A DNA stretch of 64,000 nucleotides from Hyphomicrobium sp. (GTDB lineage: Bacteria; Pseudomonadota; Alphaproteobacteria; Rhizobiales; Hyphomicrobiaceae), in the NCBI RefSeq assembly GCF_019744875.1, contig NZ_JAIETU010000005.1, positions 806,001-870,000 on the forward strand, given 5' to 3'. The stretch's first letter is position 1, and each line of letters starts with the position of its first letter. The translations under genes were made by a program, and so were the position numbers. The notes under the pieces were generated by a model. It was not told the origin of the DNA and searched no databases. It saw only the letters and a list, made by a program, of their open reading frames with translations. Shown here one piece after another: positions 59,825-64,000 of this stretch.

Positions 59825-61522
59825 CTACTGGAACAGCACGAGCGCCTTGACGGCGGTCTGCCAGACACCCCACGCAAGCGGCACGCCAACCAGCAGCCAG
59901 AACAGAACGGCCTTGGCATCGAGCCCGCCTCTGCCAATTCCGAACGATCCGGTCGTGGCGCCTGCGGCCGCGTTGGTCAATTTAGCCTGCTCGGCGGCGA
60001 CTTCGGCGTCGCTCATGTGCCATTTCGGATCAACAGGACGGATCAGGAGATTGGCGATGAAGCCGACCACCAGCATGCCGCCGAGGATGTAGAAAATCTG
60101 GCCGTAGAGCTGATCGGGCGCGATGCCCTCGGCATAGCGGGTGTCGTGGAGATAGTTGACGACCACCGGCCCAACGATGCCCGCCGTGGACCATGCCGTA
60201 AGCAGACGCCCATGGATGGCGCCCACGAACTGCGTGCCGAAGATGTCGGCCAGGTAGGCGGGCACGGTCGAGAATCCGCCGCCGTACATCGATGCGATGA
60301 TACAGAAGCAGCCGACGAAGAGCGCCAGGATCTTCCAATCCGCCGAAAACGCGGCCAGCACATAAAGGGCTGCGCCCAGCGTGAAGAAGATGAAGTAGGT
60401 GAGCTTGCGGCCGAGTTTGTCGGAGGCGGATGCCCAGGCGAACCGGCCGAAGATGTTGAAGAGCGAAATGAGGCCGACGAAGCCCGCGCCCACCGCCGCC
60501 GCAGATGCCGCGAGGACGGCGTCCTTCTTCATATCGAGATAGCCGACGCCGGGCTGGCCCGCGAGCGCGCCGCCGAATGTTTCCTGCAGCATGGGCGAAG
60601 CCGCGCCGATGATGCCGATACCGGCGGAAACGTTCATGCAGAGCGCCAGCCAGATCAGCCAGAACGCGGAGGTCTTGTGGGCGTTATCGAGATGCACGTG
60701 GTTGGACGTGATCATCGACTTGGCGCTCGGCGGCGGCGTCCAGCCCTCGGGCTTCCAGCCGGGAGGCGGCAGACGGTAGCCGAACGAACCGATCGTCATG
60801 AACACGACATAGATGGCCGCCATGGCGACGAACGTTTGCCAGACGCCGGGTTCGGTGGCTGTCTTGAAGATCTTGTCCATGAGGAACGTCGCAAGCGGCG
60901 AGCCGATCATGGCGCCGCCGCCGAAGCCCATGATGGCCATGCCGGTGGCCATGCCGCGCCGGTCAGGGAACCATTTGATCAGCGTCGAAACCGGCGAGAT
61001 GTAGCCGAGGCCGAGGCCGATGCCGCCGATGACGCCGGAACCCAGCCACATCAGCCACAGTTGGTGCGTGTAGACGCCGAACGCGGAGATCAGAAGGCCA
61101 CCGCACCAGCAGATCGTGGACACGAGCCCGGCCTTGCGAGGGCCCGCGCGTTCGAGCCAGCCGCCCCAGATCGCCGCCGAGACGCCCAGCAGCACGAAGA
61201 AGAACGTGTACATCCAGCCGAGATCGAACTGGCTCCAGTTGCAATCGGTGGCGGTGAGCGCCGTCAACGTGCCGGCCGCCTTCTCGCTGAAGGTGACGGC
61301 GCCGGCCGAGCATTCGGCGAGCGGCTTGCCGTCCGCGCCGGTCAGCGCGCCCTGCAGCGGCTTCCAGAAAACGGAGAAGCCATAAGCCATGCCGATGCAG
61401 AGATGGATGCAGAGCGCGGCCGGTGGAACGAGCCACCGATTGAAGCCGGCCGTCGCGACAATTCTCTCGCGATCCAGCAAGCCGGGTGCGCGCAGCCCCC
61501 CCGCTACGTTGGTCTGTGCCAT
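59825..61522 (-). CDS. Oxalate/formate antiporter-type MFS transporter with C-terminal small-subunit-like tail
   Basis: 565 aa, 12-13 hydrophobic helices. OFA-family features: FNRWLVPPAALCIHLCIGMA, WGGWLERAGPRKAG, GGIGLGLGYISPVSTLIKWF, PDRRGMATGMAIMGFGGGA. A long loop between helices 1 and 2 (about 45 residues, AECSAGAVTFSEKAAGT) is as in proteobacterial long forms. The last 25 residues (FWLLVGVPLAWGVWQTAV) form an additional helix that resembles the separate small subunit seen beside such carriers. Likely substrates are oxalate/formate or other dicarboxylates; not provable here. The ATG at 61522 fits; frame extends upstream. Confidence 0.88.
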   Translation of the reverse strand: MAQTNVAGGLRAPGLLDRERIVATAGFNRWLVPPAALCIHLCIGMAYGFSVFWKPLQGALTGADGKPLAECSAGAVTFSEKAAGTLTALTATDCNWSQFDLGWMYTFFFVLLGVSAAIWGGWLERAGPRKAGLVSTICWCGGLLISAFGVYTHQLWLMWLGSGVIGGIGLGLGYISPVSTLIKWFPDRRGMATGMAIMGFGGGAMIGSPLATFLMDKIFKTATEPGVWQTFVAMAAIYVVFMTIGSFGYRLPPPGWKPEGWTPPPSAKSMITSNHVHLDNAHKTSAFWLIWLALCMNVSAGIGIIGAASPMLQETFGGALAGQPGVGYLDMKKDAVLAASAAAVGAGFVGLISLFNIFGRFAWASASDKLGRKLTYFIFFTLGAALYVLAAFSADWKILALFVGCFCIIASMYGGGFSTVPAYLADIFGTQFVGAIHGRLLTAWSTAGIVGPVVVNYLHDTRYAEGIAPDQLYGQIFYILGGMLVVGFIANLLIRPVDPKWHMSDAEVAAEQAKLTNAAAGATTGSFGIGRGGLDAKAVLFWLLVGVPLAWGVWQTAVKALVLFQ

Positions 61523-61737
61523 GGTGTTTCGTCCCCCGAAGCCTATGCTCGCCCAGATACCCGGGCAATTTTTTTGCCTAGCAGTACCGTGCTGCAGCAC
61601 GACGAACAAGCCCCGGGCGGGGTTGAAGTCGCGGCTAACACCGCTACTCTATAGGGAACAATTTGCATTCGAGGCCAAAGCCGCCGCATGATCCCGAGCA
61701 GGATCGGCCGGGCAGGCAGGCCGACAAGGACCGCTGA

Positions 61738-62784
61738 ATGACGTTTTCGCCGCCACCTCAGACGTCGGACAAAGCCGCCGCCTCCGAACCGGCGCTGGTC
61801 GATCCGTTCGGGCGTCACGTGAGCTATCTGCGCGTGTCCGTCACGGATCGCTGCGATTTCCGCTGCGTCTACTGCATGAGCGAGCACATGTCCTTTCTGC
61901 CGAAGAAGGACCTGCTGACGCTCGAGGAGCTGGACCGTCTGTGCTCCGCCTTTATTTCCAAGGGCGTGCGGAAGCTTCGCATCACGGGCGGCGAGCCGCT
62001 GGTGCGGAAGAACATCCTGTCACTTTTCAAGTCGCTGTCGCGCCATCTGGAAACCGGGCGGCTCGAAGAGGTGACGCTGACGACCAACGGAAGCCAGCTC
62101 GCCAAGTTCGCCGGAGACCTGCGGACGGCCGGCGTGCGGCGCGTCAACGTCTCGGTCGACACGCTCGATCCGGTCAAGTTCAAGGCCGTCACGCGCTGGG
62201 GCGATCTCGCGACCGTGCTCGACGGCATCAAGGCGGCGCAGCGCGCGGGCCTCGCGATCAAGATTAACGCGGTGGCGCTCAAGGATGTGAACGAGCACGA
62301 GATCGACGACCTGATCCGGTTCGCGCACGGCGAAGGGCACGACCTGACGCTCATCGAAACGATGCCGCTCGGCGAGATCGAGGGCGACCGCACCGACCAG
62401 TACCTGCCGCTGTCGCGCGTCCGCGCCGACCTGCTCGAGCGCTGGACGCTGGACGATATTCCGTTCCGCACGGGTGGGCCCGCCCGCTATGTGACGGTGC
62501 GCGAGACCGGCGGCCGGCTCGGCTTCATCACCCCGTTGACGCACAATTTCTGCGAGAGCTGCAACCGCGTGCGCGTGACCTGCACGGGCACGCTGTTCAT
62601 GTGCCTCGGACAGGAAGATGCCGCCGACCTGCGCACGCCCTTGCGCGCGAGCCCCGACAACGGCCTGTTGTTCGAGGCGATCGACGCGGCCATCCAGCGC
62701 AAGCCGAAGGGGCATGACTTCGTCATCGATCGGCGCGCGCAAAAGCCCGCCGTGGGACGTCATATGAGCATGACGGGGGGGTGA
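61738..62784 (+). CDS. moaA: GTP 3',8-cyclase MoaA
   Basis: Radical SAM enzyme starting molybdopterin synthesis from GTP, 348 aa. The first Fe-S motif is [10 protein letters not shown], then [25 protein letters not shown] and [10 protein letters not shown]; the C-terminal cluster is [20 protein letters not shown]. It ends GRHMSMTGG, with the Gly-Gly tail typical of active MoaA. AAGGA lies six bases before the ATG. Together with mobAB it shows molybdenum cofactor assembly in this region, though divergent from the MFS gene rather than co-transcribed with mobAB. Confidence 0.96.
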   Translation: MTFSPPPQTSDKAAASEPALVDPFGRHVSYLRVSVTDRCDFRCVYCMSEHMSFLPKKDLLTLEELDRLCSAFISKGVRKLRITGGEPLVRKNILSLFKSLSRHLETGRLEEVTLTTNGSQLAKFAGDLRTAGVRRVNVSVDTLDPVKFKAVTRWGDLATVLDGIKAAQRAGLAIKINAVALKDVNEHEIDDLIRFAHGEGHDLTLIETMPLGEIEGDRTDQYLPLSRVRADLLERWTLDDIPFRTGGPARYVTVRETGGRLGFITPLTHNFCESCNRVRVTCTGTLFMCLGQEDAADLRTPLRASPDNGLLFEAIDAAIQRKPKGHDFVIDRRAQKPAVGRHMSMTGG

Positions 62785-62819
62785 GCTTCCCGGCGCTCGT
62801 GGAGTAGGGGGCGAAGAGC

Positions 62820-63599
62820 ATGTCGAGAGCACTGCTGCGCCACGCCCGCCTCTCGCGACGCCAGCTCATTACGTTCGCACTCGCGTCGGCGGTGTTGAAC
62901 GGCATCATCACCGCCAGCGTCGGCGCGTGGCTGGCGCAGACCTACTCCGCCTATCAGGCGCGGCGCCACGCCATCGAAACCATCGCCAACCTCGTTTACG
63001 AGCGACGCACGCGGGCGGGCATGGTCGCGTCCGCTATCCGCCGCAACGCCGATCTCGAAGAGGTGCGCCACCGCAAGCAGGCCTATGACGAAGCCTATGT
63101 GGAGTGGAACAAGAACGTGATGCTGAACCTGTTCGCCATTCGCGAGGCGGCGGGCGATCTCAGGTTCTCGGCGCTGGAGCCGCTGTTCGAAGACCACCTG
63201 ATCGCGGCGATGGCCGACGTGGATCGCTGCGTGACGAAGGCCTACGACGCGCGGGTCGTCAATGGCGATGCCAAAGCGATCCTGGAAGCGTGCCGCATGA
63301 CAGACCTGCACCAGTTCGTGCTCGATTGCGGGGCGACGTTCACCAACGAGCTCTACAAGCTCACGCGGCTCACGTTCATTCCGTTCACCGGAGAGTTCGA
63401 CCGGACCAAGGCGCTCGCGGAAACGCACATTCGCGATGCCTGCGGGGTAGTGCCGAAGCCGGTCGCGCCGGCGCCGTCGCCTGCTCAGGCGCCGGCACCC
63501 GCTTCCCCCGAAGTTTCGACAGCGCCTGCCGCGCCGCAGCCGACGGCGCCCGCTGGCGCGACTCCGTCGCCCGCGTCTGACACCGCGGCTCCCAAGTAG
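62820..63599 (+). CDS. Membrane-anchored hypothetical protein
   Basis: 259 aa. One N-terminal transmembrane segment (LITFALASAVLNGIITASVG) is followed by a helical domain of about 180 residues (RRHAIETIANLVYERRTRAG, EVRHRKQAYDEAYVEWNKNV, CVTKAYDARVVNGDAKAI), and a Pro/Ala/Ser-rich C-terminal tail. No named family recognised. It starts 36 bases after moaA and may share its transcript, although no link to molybdenum is evident. Confidence 0.78.
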   Translation: MSRALLRHARLSRRQLITFALASAVLNGIITASVGAWLAQTYSAYQARRHAIETIANLVYERRTRAGMVASAIRRNADLEEVRHRKQAYDEAYVEWNKNVMLNLFAIREAAGDLRFSALEPLFEDHLIAAMADVDRCVTKAYDARVVNGDAKAILEACRMTDLHQFVLDCGATFTNELYKLTRLTFIPFTGEFDRTKALAETHIRDACGVVPKPVAPAPSPAQAPAPASPEVSTAPAAPQPTAPAGATPSPASDTAAPK

Positions 63600-63660
63600 C
63601 AGCTCTCAAGTCGACGAAGCGCGGCGTCACACGGATTGCGGCAGCGATTGCCGCCGTGAG

Positions 63661-64000
63661 CTACGGGCGCGCCTGCATGGCTTCGAGAGCTCCTGGAACG
63701 CCGAGAAGATTGTGCGGCACAGCGAGGTAGCGCCCCGTGACGCCGACAATGGCTCCGGCGACGACGAGCGTCATGACCCAGCCGAAGGTGTTCATCATGC
63801 GGGCGTGGCGGCGTCCGCGGCGCGCGGCCCGCATCCACGGTGGCGGCGACACGACGCCCTGCGGTTCTACCAACGCCGGTTTCCGGTTGAGGTCCTTGAA
63901 CAGCGCGAGGCTGGCGTGGCTCGGGCCCGAGACGATAGCGCCGCCGCTCCGCTCACGGTCGGCCAGGTCATGGTCGTCCGGTTCATGCTCCCAGGCTTCA
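63661..64000 (-). CDS. Membrane protein, partial (N-terminus beyond window)
   Basis: The frame is open from 63661 to the end of the window without any stop, so this is the C-terminal 112 or so residues of a longer protein. A single transmembrane helix (FGWVMTLVVAGAIVGVTGRY) follows a basic stretch (RAARRGRRHARMMN), and the remainder before it is polar. A short start at 63873 (TTG) is possible but unlikely given the open frame upstream. Convergent with the gene at 62820-63599. No function assigned. Confidence 0.6.
   Translation of the reverse strand, partial: EAWEHEPDDHDLADRERSGGAIVSGPSHASLALFKDLNRKPALVEPQGVVSPPPWMRAARRGRRHARMMNTFGWVMTLVVAGAIVGVTGRYLAVPHNLLGVPGALEAMQARP

Noticed and set aside
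59822-61654. 610-codon + strand frame opposite the MFS transporter gene
   Set aside because: The MFS protein has clear family motifs and membrane helices; the + strand frame is charged low-complexity sequence.

Overview
The window is high-G+C chromosomal DNA from an alphaproteobacterium, most probably of the order Hyphomicrobiales (Rhizobiales). The order-level placement rests on gene order and families: zapE-mdh-sucCD-sucAB-lpd, an F1-only atpHAGDC cluster, envC-ctpA-rppH, etfBA next to a 3-hydroxyacyl-CoA dehydrogenase, a CpdR-type receiver, a BA14K-like secreted protein and a GTTC-N7-GTTC LexA-type box. A Hyphomicrobium-like methylotroph would fit (class II ribonucleotide reductase, oxalate/formate-type carrier, molybdenum cofactor genes), but the genus is inference. 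I found no tRNA, rRNA, CRISPR array, insertion sequence, phage or integron.

Layout. 1-10.7 kb: TCA-cycle block on the + strand (zapE, mdh, sucC, sucD, sucA, sucB, lpdA). 10.7-18 kb: TraB/GumN protein, XerC recombinase, an HU protein with a lysine/alanine-rich tail, transaldolase, PriA and two small secreted proteins. 18.3-24.2 kb: F1 ATP synthase genes interrupted by an Ohr-type peroxidase gene (between atpG and atpD) and by a small acidic CxxC protein gene (between atpD and atpC), closed by a strong terminator. 24.2-29.3 kb (- strand): EnvC-like factor, CtpA protease, two tandem RppH Nudix paralogues and an NTF2-like protein. 29.6-35.4 kb: HIG1-like membrane protein, cobalamin adenosyltransferase, rhomboid protease, etfBA, 3-hydroxybutyryl-CoA dehydrogenase, SDR and a lipoprotein. 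35.5-38.8 kb: a two-component system embedded among three PepSY-type exported proteins. 39.4-47.5 kb: amino-acid biosynthesis (serA, serC, hisC, tyrA), an outer-membrane barrel, a gamma-glutamylcyclotransferase and the fluoride channel CrcB.

47.6-55 kb: adenosylcobalamin-dependent ribonucleotide reductase divergent from a frameshifted DUF1905 gene, with a LexA-type box between them; then plsC, a YdcF-like protein and ftsEX. 55-64 kb: hpt, cpdR, an orphan TRAP binding protein, a mobA-mobB fusion, a degenerate subtilase-like protein, an OxlT-type carrier with a small-subunit-like tail, moaA, and a membrane protein cut off by the window end.

The genes link in several ways. The cobalamin adenosyltransferase can supply the cofactor of NrdJ. 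MobAB and MoaA serve the same molybdenum cofactor pathway. EnvC, CtpA, FtsEX, PriA, XerC and ZapE are all concerned with cell division or chromosome processing. The best candidates for something undescribed are the two extra genes inside the ATP synthase operon, the PepSY/two-component cluster, the subtilase-like protein behind mobAB, and the LexA-type control of the nrdJ/DUF1905 intergenic region.
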